From positions 7,443,501-7,507,500 of the forward strand of contig NC_020126.1 of the NCBI RefSeq assembly GCF_000331735.1: DNA of 64,000 nt. The letters run 5' to 3'. Source of the DNA: Myxococcus stipitatus DSM 14675. Lineage in GTDB: Bacteria; Myxococcota; Myxococcia; Myxococcales; Myxococcaceae. Within the stretch, counting starts at the first letter, position 1; each line of letters opens with the position of its first letter. Position numbers and translations under genes: made by a program. The notes under the pieces are model-generated. The model was not told the DNA's origin, ran no database searches, and saw only the letters and a list, made by a program, of their open reading frames with translations. This document shows positions 1 to 8,414 of this stretch, piece by piece.

Positions 1-102
1 GTCAATGAATTCCCTGACACGTCAATTCATGGCTTGCGGCTTTTTCGCACACGCCATCAATCCATCCGTGTATAGGACTGGGCAACCTCACACAGGAGCA
101 CC

Positions 103-2118
103 ATGAACAGACATCTTCGGCGGGAGCGCTCTGCTCCCAGCTCTCTCCTTTCGCGTTCTTGGGTCTGCACCGCGTCCCTGGCCTTCCTGGCCTCGTGCGC
201 GAGGACGGGGGGCTCGATGTCGAAGCCTCCCGACGCCGACAAGACACTCTTCCTCGGGAAGGTGCTCACCATGGACGACGACATGACCGTCGCCGAGGCC
301 GTCCTGGTGGATGAGCGTGGCCACATCCTCGAGGTGGGAACCGAGCAGGCTGTCCGGGATGGACTCGGTGCGGGCGCCCAGGTCGTCCAACTCGCGGCCG
401 GTCAGGTGCTGATGCCGGGCTTCATCGACCCGCACCTGCACCTGCTGCCCACCCTCCTCCAGAGCGTCCTCGAGTCGCACAACCTGGCGCCCTGTCTGCC
501 CGGCCCCTATCGCATCCCCACCGCCACGGCCTGTGAGTCCCGCGCGGACGTGCTGAGCACCCTGGCCTCCATCCAGCTATCCCCCGAGGCCCCGAAGGAC
601 GAGTTCGTCCTGGGCATGAACCTGGACCCGTCACGCCAGGTGTTCGACCCCCTCAAGTGCGGCATCACCGCCAAGGAGGCCGCGAGCGCCAAGAGCTTCA
701 TGGACAATCCGAAGTTCTACATCGAGCGCTGCGTGAGCAAGGACCGCCCGGTGCTCATCCTGGACCAGTCCGGACACCTGGCGTACGTGAACCAGAAGGC
801 CATCGACGTCGTCTGCGCGGGACAGGCCGCGTGTCCCCCCGCCTCCGTCGAACAAGGTGGCGGTGAGTGGGCCCCGAGCAACAAGGCCACCTCCTTCACC
901 GGCCTGCTCAAGGAGACCTCGGGCTATGCCCCCTTCATGGCGGCGATGCAGAAGAGCCTGCCGCTGGCCCAGCTCCAGTCACATCCCCAGGAGGTCCTGG
1001 AGGCTTACCAGAAGGAGATCAAGCCCGGCATCCAGGCGATGCGTGACGCGGGGCTCACCACCATCGCCGATGGCGGCCTGGTGGGCCGGCCCCAGCTCAA
1101 CGCCGTGAAGTTCCTGGCGGAGCAGGAGCACTTCCCGATGCGCGTCACGGGCGTCGTGACGTACGACTCCGCGAAGACCGATGACATCCAGCCGACGGGG
1201 CCCGCGTGTGACCCGCGCCAGGATGCCCGGTGCAGGCTGCCCAAGTGGCTGGGCGCCGGTGGCCTCAAGCTCTGGGTGGATGGCTCGACGCAGGGCTGCA
1301 CCGCGAAGCTCTCGGCGCCCTATTCGTACTCGACGAAGGGCCATTGCGCGGACGCGGGAGACGGCCGGGCCGACTTCGACAACATGCAGGCCATCGTCAC
1401 CGCGCTGAGCGAGCAGTGGATGACGAAGTCCTGGCGCGTCCAGCTCCACGCCAACGGCAACGACGCGAACCAGTGGGCCATCGACGCCTTCGCGCTGCTC
1501 CAGCAGAAGGCCCAGAACCAACACCCCGTGCTGTTCATCCACAACACGGTGGGCCTGGAGCAGCTCTCCAAGAACCTCGGGGACCTGCGCAAGGGGACCT
1601 ACCGCGCGACCAACGGACAGACCGCTCCCGCCGTCCAGGCCCACGTGACGCACCTCATCGGTCATGTGGCGTACTGGGGCCACGCGTTCAGGGGCATGCT
1701 GGGTGAAGAGGCCGCGAACAACCTGGACCCCGTGGGCTTCGACCGCGACCAGGGCATCCCGTTCTCGTTCCACAGCGACTCGATGGTGACGCCGCCGCGC
1801 CCGCTCTGGTTCGTCGAGCAGGCCGTCACCCGCCGCACCTGGGCATATCCCTCACTTCAGGAGAGCGGCACCCTCGGCCTCGAGAAGCACGCGGCCACCG
1901 TCGAGGAGGCCCTGCGCGCCATCACCATCGAGCCCGCCCGGCAGCATGAGCTCGACGCGTGGGTGGGCAGCATCGAGCAGGGCAAGGTCGCCGACTTCGT
2001 CGTGCTCGGAGACAACCCCCTCGACTACGGCCCGACGAAGAAGGACCCCACCCTGATTCACAAGATTCCCGTGGTGGAGACCTATCTGAACGGCAAGCCC
2101 ACCTCGAAGAACCCCTGA
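103..2118 (+). CDS. Amidohydrolase family 3 (YtcJ-like) lipoprotein
   Basis: A 671-residue metal-dependent hydrolase of the amidohydrolase superfamily, probably acting on an amide or related bond outside the cytoplasm. The N-terminus is a lipoprotein signal peptide with lipobox LASC (Cys32). A PGFIDPHLHL segment supplies the HxH metal-binding pair at about residues 111-113, HANGND lies mid-protein, and the C-terminus has the typical GSIEQGKVADFVVL amidohydrolase ending. Length is slightly above family norm because of the signal peptide. ATG 103 is preceded by AGGAG at a good distance, which decides the start. It is a single gene followed by a strong hairpin. The substrate cannot be told from sequence. 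Confidence 0.9.
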   Translation: MNRHLRRERSAPSSLLSRSWVCTASLAFLASCARTGGSMSKPPDADKTLFLGKVLTMDDDMTVAEAVLVDERGHILEVGTEQAVRDGLGAGAQVVQLAAGQVLMPGFIDPHLHLLPTLLQSVLESHNLAPCLPGPYRIPTATACESRADVLSTLASIQLSPEAPKDEFVLGMNLDPSRQVFDPLKCGITAKEAASAKSFMDNPKFYIERCVSKDRPVLILDQSGHLAYVNQKAIDVVCAGQAACPPASVEQGGGEWAPSNKATSFTGLLKETSGYAPFMAAMQKSLPLAQLQSHPQEVLEAYQKEIKPGIQAMRDAGLTTIADGGLVGRPQLNAVKFLAEQEHFPMRVTGVVTYDSAKTDDIQPTGPACDPRQDARCRLPKWLGAGGLKLWVDGSTQGCTAKLSAPYSYSTKGHCADAGDGRADFDNMQAIVTALSEQWMTKSWRVQLHANGNDANQWAIDAFALLQQKAQNQHPVLFIHNTVGLEQLSKNLGDLRKGTYRATNGQTAPAVQAHVTHLIGHVAYWGHAFRGMLGEEAANNLDPVGFDRDQGIPFSFHSDSMVTPPRPLWFVEQAVTRRTWAYPSLQESGTLGLEKHAATVEEALRAITIEPARQHELDAWVGSIEQGKVADFVVLGDNPLDYGPTKKDPTLIHKIPVVETYLNGKPTSKNP

Positions 2119-2127
2119 GGCCCCGGT

Positions 2128-2168
2128 CCTCGGCTGGAGCCCGGCGCCCTCGCCCGCTCCAGCCGAGG
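2128..2168. terminator. Bidirectional hairpin between convergent genes
   Basis: A perfect 13-bp inverted repeat (CCTCGGCTGGAGC and its complement) with a 15-nt loop lies between the convergent genes ending at 2118 (+) and 2181 (-). There is no long T-run, so it may act as a transcript-end stabiliser as much as an intrinsic terminator. Confidence 0.7.
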
Positions 2169-2180
2169 GCGCGTGCCGGT

Positions 2181-2492
2181 TCAGTGCGCCTGAGGCTGCT
2201 CCTCCGCCTCGGCCATCCGGCCCGGCCAGCCCACGTTGTAGGCTTCGAAGATCCTGACTTCAGGCCGCGCAATCCCAGGCACGGCCTTCATGCAGGGCTC
2301 CAGCTTGCTGCTCACGAACTGCTCCCACGCCTGCCTGGAAGGCCAGATGTCGACCACCAGGAAGCCCTCATCCGTGGCGGCGCTCACATGAGACAGCAAG
2401 GCGGTCGACGTCACGCCTCGCCGGACCAGCTCGCGCGCCACCGCGTCGTATTCCGACTGACTTCGCAGCTTCACCATCACCATCACAGCCAT
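2181..2492 (-). CDS. Small ABM-like alpha/beta-barrel protein
   Basis: A 103-residue protein with no signal peptide. It resembles the antibiotic-biosynthesis monooxygenase (ABM)/dimeric ferredoxin-like barrel: an N-terminal strand AVMVMVKLRS, a helix, a DEGFLVVDIWPS strand, a WEQFVSSKL helix and a terminal VRIFEAYNV strand. Such proteins act as monooxygenases or small-molecule binding dimers. The start is placed at ATG 2492; upstream in-frame sequence is Arg/Pro-rich and looks non-coding. The family call is moderate and the biochemical role unknown. Confidence 0.7.
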   Translation of the reverse strand: MAVMVMVKLRSQSEYDAVARELVRRGVTSTALLSHVSAATDEGFLVVDIWPSRQAWEQFVSSKLEPCMKAVPGIARPEVRIFEAYNVGWPGRMAEAEEQPQAH

Positions 2493-2596
2493 GGCACACC
2501 TGCCTCTCGAAGTTCTCCTCTGCTTCGAAGGTGGGCACGGCCCTCCCGGGTGGCAGCGCCCTCGGGTCCTCGTGCCGTGAGCGGAGACCTCGCCGC

Positions 2597-2926
2597 TCAG
2601 CACGCACAGCCGGGGCCCTTGCGACAGGTCTTGCTGCACGAGATGCACGAGTCGCCGCAAGGACAGCCCTTCGTGCAGACCTTGCAGCAGGTCCTCGCGG
2701 GGGCGGGCTCGTACTCGGGGGTCTCGTCCGAGGACTCGGGGACAGGTGGCGCGTCCTCGACCTCCCGGACCGCGTCTCCTTCCCGCTGGAGGCACACGCC
2801 TCCAGGTCCTTCGCGCAGGCAGACCTCCTGTCGGGTCGGTGGGTCCGCGAGCGGCCCGTCAGCCGCCTTCCCAGACACAGCCAGCAGGACCCCGACGGCG
2901 ACAACGAAGACACGGCTCCAGTGCAT
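2597..2926 (-). CDS. Small secreted Cys-rich protein
   Basis: A 109-residue protein starting MHWSRVFVVAVGVLL, a signal peptide probably cleaved after a VSGKA-like site. The mature part is acidic and Pro/Glu-rich, then ends in a dense cysteine cluster (TCCKVCTKGCPCGDSC then CSKTC and GCAC) that suggests disulfide bonding or metal binding. ATG 2926 is chosen because the signal peptide begins there; the upstream in-frame extension is Gly/Pro/Arg-rich. No family is recognised. It is transcribed away from the gene at 3125. Confidence 0.65.
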   Translation of the reverse strand: MHWSRVFVVAVGVLLAVSGKAADGPLADPPTRQEVCLREGPGGVCLQREGDAVREVEDAPPVPESSDETPEYEPAPARTCCKVCTKGCPCGDSCISCSKTCRKGPGCAC

Positions 2927-3124
2927 GGACACCTCCGATGCGCAGGGTCCTCCACCCCTCGTGGGGCGGCCATACCCCCGGAAGGGGAGGCGCCCCCTGG
3001 GGGGCCCACCCCGGCTCATCGAAGTGCACTTCTGGATATTCCCCCATCAACCAGGGAAATCACTGGCTCCGTAAGGACGGCCGACCGGGCACGCGTCCGG
3101 CGCATTCCCTTATCGGAGAACACA

Positions 3125-3643
3125 ATGCAGAGCCGTACCCGATTCCTGCTCCTGAGTTTGTCGTTGCTCGCCGCGATTCCCTTCCAAGCCTCCGCGCAGA
3201 CGGAAGAGGGGCCTTTCTACAGCACCCAACACCTGACGTCGTACTGGCAGAACCGCAACACCAACAGCGCGACGGAAATCTCCCTCAACGCGTGGGTCGT
3301 CCTCACGAAGCCAGGCTTCGGTCCCGCCCTGCGGCTGATGTACTTCAAGTGCATGGACGGTCTCATCCGGCAGCACTGCAACCAGGTGCAGGGCCCCTTC
3401 GTCCATCGGTGGGAGGTCGAGGACTTCCTCAACTCGGGCCCTGGCGCCGGAAGCATCGTGGCGTATCTGGATGGGAACCGGTTCCTGAACGGCTTCGGCC
3501 CCTTGTTCGGCACGTACTACTACTACACGTGCGTGGGTGGACCGAGCCAGCACCTCGTCGGCCGGATGAAGTACATCATGCTCCAGTCCGCCGACACCAT
3601 CTATGGCCCCATTGCCGGGCAGAGCTGCCTGCCGGCTCCATGA
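3125..3643 (+). CDS. Secreted hypothetical protein
   Basis: A 172-residue protein with a clear Sec signal peptide (MQSRTRFLLLSLSLLAAIP, cleavage near ASA-QTE). The mature domain is Tyr/Phe-rich with about four cysteines (KCMDG, HCNQV, YTCVGG, QSCLP) that could form two disulfides. GGAGAACACA precedes ATG 3125 and sets the start. I do not recognise a family. It looks like a small extracellular beta-rich domain and is closed by a hairpin shared with the convergent methyltransferase gene. Confidence 0.75.
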   Translation: MQSRTRFLLLSLSLLAAIPFQASAQTEEGPFYSTQHLTSYWQNRNTNSATEISLNAWVVLTKPGFGPALRLMYFKCMDGLIRQHCNQVQGPFVHRWEVEDFLNSGPGAGSIVAYLDGNRFLNGFGPLFGTYYYYTCVGGPSQHLVGRMKYIMLQSADTIYGPIAGQSCLPAP

Positions 3644-3655
3644 GGTGACCCTCCG

Positions 3656-3682
3656 CCGGAGCGGGAATCGGTTCCGCTCCGG
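3656..3682. terminator. Hairpin between convergent genes
   Basis: The inverted repeat CCGGAGCGGGAA / TTCCGCTCCGG with a short TCGG loop sits between the stop at 3643 (+) and the stop at 3694 (-). It probably ends transcription from both sides. Confidence 0.7.
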
Positions 3683-3693
3683 TGGTCGTCTCG

Positions 3694-4464
3694 TCACGCC
3701 GACGACACCGGCTTCCGTGCCTCGATGAGGAAGCGCGTCGTGTGCGCGAGGAACGGGCCGTCGCGCAGGATGCGCTCGTGCAGGGCTCGCAGCTGGGGGC
3801 GGTACTGCTCCACCGTGAAGCCCGGAACCATCCAGATGACCTTGCGCAGGAAGTAGATGACCGCGCCGATGTCGCGGAACTCCGTGCGCAGCCGCTCCAA
3901 TCGCAGGTCCACGACCTGGAGCCCCGCCGCCTCGGCCTCGGCGCGCGCGTCGTCGGGGTGGCGCCTGCGGTGGATCTCCTCGGGCAAGGGACCGAGGAAG
4001 TACTCCACGAGCTCGAAGACACTCGCGGGTCCGACCTGCTGCGAGAAGTACGTCCCTCCCGGCTGGAGCACCCGGGCAATCTCACGCCACCAGGTCGTCA
4101 CCGGATGGCGGCTGACGACCAGGTCGAAGGCGTCGTCCGCGAACGGGAGCGGGGGCTCGTCCGCATCCGCCACCACCACGACACCTCGAGGATGAAGCAG
4201 GCGCGTGGCCTTCGCGACATTGGGCGGCCAGGACTCCGTCGCCACGATGAGGCGCGGCAGCGTCGACACTCCCGCGAGCACCTCACCTCCCCCTGTCTGG
4301 ATGTCGAGCGCCGCGGAGGCCCGAGCCATCCGCTCTCCCATCCGACGCTGATATCCCCAGGAGGGACGCTGCTCCGTCGCGCGCCCGTCCAACCAGGAGA
4401 AGTCCCAGCCCGCCACCGACACGCTCGCGGCCTCGGCCTCCAGGTCCTCATAGCTTCGTGACAT
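3694..4464 (-). CDS. Class I SAM-dependent methyltransferase
   Basis: A 256-residue cytoplasmic methyltransferase of the Methyltransf_11 type. The AdoMet-binding core is visible: a motif I region (GGGEVLAGVS), an acidic strand ending VVVVADADE, then PLPFADDAFDLVVSRHP, and the post-motif REIARVLQPGGTYFSQQ. A C-terminal helical region (EYFLGPLPEEIH, VIYFLRKVIWMVPGF) may bind substrate. ATG 4464 (MSRSYEDLEAEA) is chosen because upstream in-frame sequence lacks protein character. It is a single gene; the substrate is unknown. Confidence 0.85.
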   Translation of the reverse strand: MSRSYEDLEAEAASVSVAGWDFSWLDGRATEQRPSWGYQRRMGERMARASAALDIQTGGGEVLAGVSTLPRLIVATESWPPNVAKATRLLHPRGVVVVADADEPPLPFADDAFDLVVSRHPVTTWWREIARVLQPGGTYFSQQVGPASVFELVEYFLGPLPEEIHRRRHPDDARAEAEAAGLQVVDLRLERLRTEFRDIGAVIYFLRKVIWMVPGFTVEQYRPQLRALHERILRDGPFLAHTTRFLIEARKPVSSA

Positions 4465-4647
4465 GGCTGGGATATCTAGCGTGGCTCCACACCCCACGCG
4501 AGCAGCCCGGCCCGACACTGTCCGCGGGTGGGACGAACGGAGGTGACACCCCCACGAGCAGGCGGTGTTTTCCAGGGCATGAACATTCACTCCCAGCGTT
4601 GTGATGTCAGTCAGGCGGATTCCACGGGACCTGTCGCGTCGCCCCGG

Positions 4648-5799
4648 ATGAGCGCCAGGACACGCCCCAGGTCGAAGCTCGCGTGGCTCTCATTGGCCGT
4701 GTTCGTCGGTCTGGCGGGCGCCGTCAGCGGTTGTGACAACGACGATGAGCCCACGACGACCCTGCACGCCGACCTGCAAGCCCTCATCGAGGACTCCGTC
4801 GCCAAGGGCCTGACGCCCGGCGCCGCCCTCGCCGTCACCTCGGATGGAGGCAAGACCTGGCTCGGCGCCGCGGGGGTCTCCGACGTCGAGCAGGCGCATG
4901 CCCGGTCTCCCCAGGACCGCTTCCGCGCGGGGAGCATCCTCAAGACCCTTGTCGCCACCGCCGTGCTCCAGTCCGTCGAGCAGCGCAAGCTCACGCTGGA
5001 GGACACCCTGACGAAGCACCTGCCCGCGAGCGTGACGAGCCGCATCGAGCACGCACAGGACATCACCGTGGCCATGCTGCTCGCGCACCGCTCCGGCATT
5101 CCGGAGTGGGTCACCTCCGAGACGGACATGCGCATCTTCGAGGACCCGGAGCACCTCTGGACGCTCGAGGAGATTCTCGACCTCTCCCGTGCACAGCCCT
5201 CGGTGTTTCCGCCGGGCACCCAGTATGGATACTCGAACACGAACTACGTGCTCCTGGGTGAAGTCCTCTCGGCGGTGGAGGGGCGGAGCTGGCGCGAGGT
5301 GGTCCGTGAGCGGGTCCTCGCGCGAGCGGGGCTCTCCCACTCGGTGCTTCCCGAGCCGGGCGACCCGACGTGCCCGGCGCCCTGCGCGCGGGGGTACATC
5401 TCCTTCGATGAGAAGCTCATGGACATCACCCTCGTCGACCCGTCGATGGCCGGGGCTTCCGGGGGTCATGCCCTGGTGACCAGCGTCACCGACCTGGGCC
5501 TCTTCTGGAAGAAGCTCCGCGCCGGGGCACTCTTCGAGCGCAAGGAGACGCTGGACGCCATGTTCGCGTTCCAGCCCGCGCCCGAGCCCGAGTCCCGGCT
5601 GGTGGGATATGGGCTGGGCGTGATGCGCCTCGAGTCCCGAGGTGTCGTCGCCCTCGGACACCTGGGCACCACCGCGGGCTACCAGAGCTTCATGCTCGAG
5701 GTCCCCGCGACGGGCCGCATCGTCACGGGGAACATCAACGTGATGGGAGACCTGGCCGCGGTGCTCGAGCCCATCCTGGAGCGGGTGGGCCGGCCCTGA
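4648..5799 (+). CDS. Serine beta-lactamase-fold hydrolase (lipoprotein)
   Basis: A 383-residue penicillin-binding-fold hydrolase, class C beta-lactamase / D-alanyl-D-alanine carboxypeptidase / esterase type. All three active-site motifs are present: SILK (Ser96, Lys99), YSN (195-197) and HLG (338-340) in place of KTG. The N-terminus is a lipoprotein signal with lipobox VSGC (Cys29), so it should be membrane-anchored. ATG 4648 is preferred over the longer starts GTG 4528 and ATG 4579 because the signal peptide follows it directly. Real substrates of this family range from peptidoglycan to esters. Confidence 0.85.
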   Translation: MSARTRPRSKLAWLSLAVFVGLAGAVSGCDNDDEPTTTLHADLQALIEDSVAKGLTPGAALAVTSDGGKTWLGAAGVSDVEQAHARSPQDRFRAGSILKTLVATAVLQSVEQRKLTLEDTLTKHLPASVTSRIEHAQDITVAMLLAHRSGIPEWVTSETDMRIFEDPEHLWTLEEILDLSRAQPSVFPPGTQYGYSNTNYVLLGEVLSAVEGRSWREVVRERVLARAGLSHSVLPEPGDPTCPAPCARGYISFDEKLMDITLVDPSMAGASGGHALVTSVTDLGLFWKKLRAGALFERKETLDAMFAFQPAPEPESRLVGYGLGVMRLESRGVVALGHLGTTAGYQSFMLEVPATGRIVTGNINVMGDLAAVLEPILERVGRP

Positions 5800-5838
5800 G
5801 CGCCAGCCCTCCGTCAGCCTCTCTTCCACCGTGGGGCG

Positions 5839-6345
5839 CTAGAGAGGCGCCGTCCACACGAGAGCGCCCAGGCCGATGAGGATGCCCGTGGCGTCGTGGA
5901 CCACCCAGAGCTCCACGTCATGGATGCGGAAGAGGCGTCCCGTCTTGGTCACGCGGACGCCCGAGTAGCCGACGGTGAAGCCCAGCGCGTAGGTGCGCTC
6001 GATGAGCTCCGCGCGCTCCTCCCGCCCCTCGGGCGGCGCGCTGAATCGCGCGGGGGTGACGAGGAACTCCTCGGCGGAGTAGCCGAAGCGCTCGGACGCG
6101 GTGGCGTTGGAATAGAAGTAGACGGGGTCCGCCTGGGTGTCCTGCGCCAACAACATGAAGGGCGCCTGGGTGTGGAGCCACTCCAGCCGCTCTCCCAAGG
6201 GCGCCTGCTCCAACGAAGAGGGACACGCGCCGGCCCCCAGGGGGCGCCGTCGCATGCGCTGGTAGGAGGCGTCGAGCACCTCGAGCAGGGGCAACACTTC
6301 GTGGAGGGGCCTGGCGAGACGACGTTGAGGAAGAAGTGCGTTCAT
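5839..6345 (-). CDS. MEKHLA-domain protein
   Basis: A 168-residue protein matching the MEKHLA domain, a PAS-like sensory fold found free in bacteria and at the C-terminus of plant HD-ZIP III factors. Recognisable blocks are FMLLAQDTQADPVYFYSN, ERFGYSAEEF, YSGVRVTKTGRLFRI and the terminal strand GILIGLGALVWTAPL. It starts 2 bp after the upstream ThDP-enzyme stop, so the two form an operon. Small-molecule or redox sensing linked to that enzyme is an inference. Confidence 0.85.
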   Translation of the reverse strand: MNALLPQRRLARPLHEVLPLLEVLDASYQRMRRRPLGAGACPSSLEQAPLGERLEWLHTQAPFMLLAQDTQADPVYFYSNATASERFGYSAEEFLVTPARFSAPPEGREERAELIERTYALGFTVGYSGVRVTKTGRLFRIHDVELWVVHDATGILIGLGALVWTAPL

Positions 6346-6347
6346 GG

Positions 6348-8087
6348 TCAGAGATTGTTGGCGCGAGGGTTGGGGCCGAGGACCTGGTCGGTATCGACCG
6401 GGACCGTCACCAGGATGGACTGGCCGGGGCGTGCTCGATGGAAGCCCATGATGGCGTCCAGGTTCGACAGGTCCTGCTTCAGGTCGAACGCCATCCACCC
6501 ACAGGCACGCGCGACGTCGCCGTAGCCCATGCGTGTCACGGCGGTGTGATGACGGTGGGGCGCGAGGCCCGGGTGCGTGACGGGTAGGACCTGCTCGACG
6601 ATTCCGTAGTTTCCGTTGTCGAGCACGAAGAGCAGGAGGTCCAGGGTGCTCGCCTCGGAGAGGCAGCCCGCGAAGAGGCGGAAGCAGCCATCCCCCGTGA
6701 AGCCCACGACATGCCCCTCGGGACTCGCCTGCCGCGCGCCGATGCAGAGGCCCAGGACATTGCCCATGGCCGAGCCCCGATAGAGGGAGAAGAAGCGCGC
6801 GTTCGGGTTGGGACGCTGGGTGATGTACTGACGGTCTTTGTAGGAAAGGCAGACATCATCGAAGCCGATGGTCCCCGGCGCCCAGAGCCTGTCCAGGCGG
6901 GAGAAGAACTGGCGCATGTCCACATGGCCAGGGCGCGGCGGCTGTCTCGGCTGGTCGTTCAGGTCCGCGGGCGCGGGCCGAGCGCGCTGGGAGCGAGGAG
7001 GCCGGACCGCCAGCTGCTCGACCAGTGCGTGCAGGGCGCTGTCCAGCGGCGTCACCCATTGGAGGAACGCGTGGCGCGCGCGGTGCGCGAAGCTCCCATT
7101 CGCCTGGCCGTAGCCGTCCTCGAGGGAGGTGATGACGAACGTCTTCCCCGCGTTGTAGGGCTGGAGGTTGACGGTGTACTCGTCCGGGCACGCGCCGAGC
7201 ACCAGCAGGATGTCCTCCTCGCCGAGACTCGACCAGAGCGCCATGGCCGCATCGTTCCCGCCAAAGGAGATGTAGCCATGGCCCATGGGATTCTGCCGCT
7301 CGACGCCGTTGGCGCCGTTGATGCTCCAGACGATGGGCGCACCCAAGAGCTCGCAGAGCTGCGTCGTGAGGCGTCCGGCCCGAGGGACACGCGCCAATTC
7401 CTCCCCCGCGAGGATGACGACCCGGCGCCCTTCATCCACCGCATCCCGGAATGTCTCCACGAACTCGCGCATCCGGGTCGCGTCGGGCGCCAAGGGGTGG
7501 AGGGCGGAGAACGGGCCTGACTCCACCCCCGTGTGCTGGTTGAGCGCCATGGGCTCGATGACGAGAACCACGGGCTTGGAGCGCTGGAGCCGCTGCTGCG
7601 CCTGCCGGAGCAGCGGAACGAGCGTCGAGGGCTCGTCGAGCAGGAACACGCCGCCGGGAAGCTCCGCCTCGAGCTGGTCGACGATGTTGTTGCCATGCAC
7701 GGAGGTGTCCTGGAGCGGGCACAGTCCATGGCTCGTCGCGGAGGCCAGCGGCACCAGGAACACCGCGGGAATGTCATGCAGCTTGGCGTCACTCAAACCG
7801 CAGGACAGGAGCTTGGTCGCCGCCCCCGTCGTGGCCACGCAGCAGCCCAGTGCCCCTGTCGCCAGATAGCTGCCCAAGGGCACGAAGCCCGCGGCGTACT
7901 CTCCCAGGGAGAAGAACCGCGGCCCTTCCTTCGATGACGGCTCCACCTCTCGCGGGTATGGCTCCATGTGACGGAGCAAATGCAGGAGCCCACCTCCCGT
8001 GACACCGGTGCACGTGGTGATACCCCATGCAGTGAATGCGTCGAACAACGCCTCGTATCCTGTCAGACCGCTTGTTGCTGTGCTCAT
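6348..8087 (-). CDS. ThDP-dependent enzyme (acetolactate synthase-like)
   Basis: A 579-residue enzyme of the acetolactate synthase/benzoylformate decarboxylase superfamily. The N-terminal pyrimidine-binding domain has the catalytic Glu in LGEYAAGF (Glu63). The middle domain has VVILAGEEL and a DEYTVNLQP region. The C-terminal pyrophosphate domain carries the ThDP signature from GDG (465) to LDNGNYG (about 490-494). Such enzymes decarboxylate 2-oxo acids or join C-C bonds; the residues near Glu63 do not match the common HEQGA pattern, so I cannot name a substrate. ATG 8087 is chosen over an upstream in-frame start. It is first in a two-gene operon with the MEKHLA gene. Confidence 0.85.
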   Translation of the reverse strand: MSTATSGLTGYEALFDAFTAWGITTCTGVTGGGLLHLLRHMEPYPREVEPSSKEGPRFFSLGEYAAGFVPLGSYLATGALGCCVATTGAATKLLSCGLSDAKLHDIPAVFLVPLASATSHGLCPLQDTSVHGNNIVDQLEAELPGGVFLLDEPSTLVPLLRQAQQRLQRSKPVVLVIEPMALNQHTGVESGPFSALHPLAPDATRMREFVETFRDAVDEGRRVVILAGEELARVPRAGRLTTQLCELLGAPIVWSINGANGVERQNPMGHGYISFGGNDAAMALWSSLGEEDILLVLGACPDEYTVNLQPYNAGKTFVITSLEDGYGQANGSFAHRARHAFLQWVTPLDSALHALVEQLAVRPPRSQRARPAPADLNDQPRQPPRPGHVDMRQFFSRLDRLWAPGTIGFDDVCLSYKDRQYITQRPNPNARFFSLYRGSAMGNVLGLCIGARQASPEGHVVGFTGDGCFRLFAGCLSEASTLDLLLFVLDNGNYGIVEQVLPVTHPGLAPHRHHTAVTRMGYGDVARACGWMAFDLKQDLSNLDAIMGFHRARPGQSILVTVPVDTDQVLGPNPRANNL

Positions 8088-8414
8088 GCCGGCGCGATAT
8101 GCGGCTCCTGGCAAAACCAATCAACCCAGATCTTTCTGGCATTGTTGCAGGTTGCATCAACGGTTGCGGGCGACGGCATGGACAGGCATCCGACACGCGC
8201 GTCGGGCCCGCGAGACGATGCAAGGGAATGCCCGTAGACCGGCCCCCCACGAGCTGAAGCGGCGTCACTCGGACGGCGAAGGACGCCTCGTGGAAGTGCT
8301 CCGTCAGGAGTATCAATGAATGTCATCCAGGAGAAGGCGCCATGTCTGTCTTGACACGTCACCGGCCGGACACGGGGCTGGTACAAGAGCGCGGTGGGGG
8401 CTGCGGGCAATGCG
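8088..8414. other. Divergent intergenic region
   Basis: This non-coding stretch separates the minus-strand ThDP-enzyme gene from the plus-strand acetyltransferase gene and should hold both promoters. A TTGACA hexamer lies at 8351-8356 but no good -10 box sits 16-18 bp downstream. Nothing else is recognisable. Confidence 0.4.

Noticed and set aside
5..30. ATGAATT / AATTCAT inverted repeat at the left edge
   Set aside because: Only 7 bp with a 12-nt loop, and context is cut by the window edge; could be chance or an operator, not enough to call.
8351..8387. TTGACA ... TACAAG as a promoter for the acetyltransferase gene
   Set aside because: Spacing is about 25 bp, far from the 16-18 bp needed.
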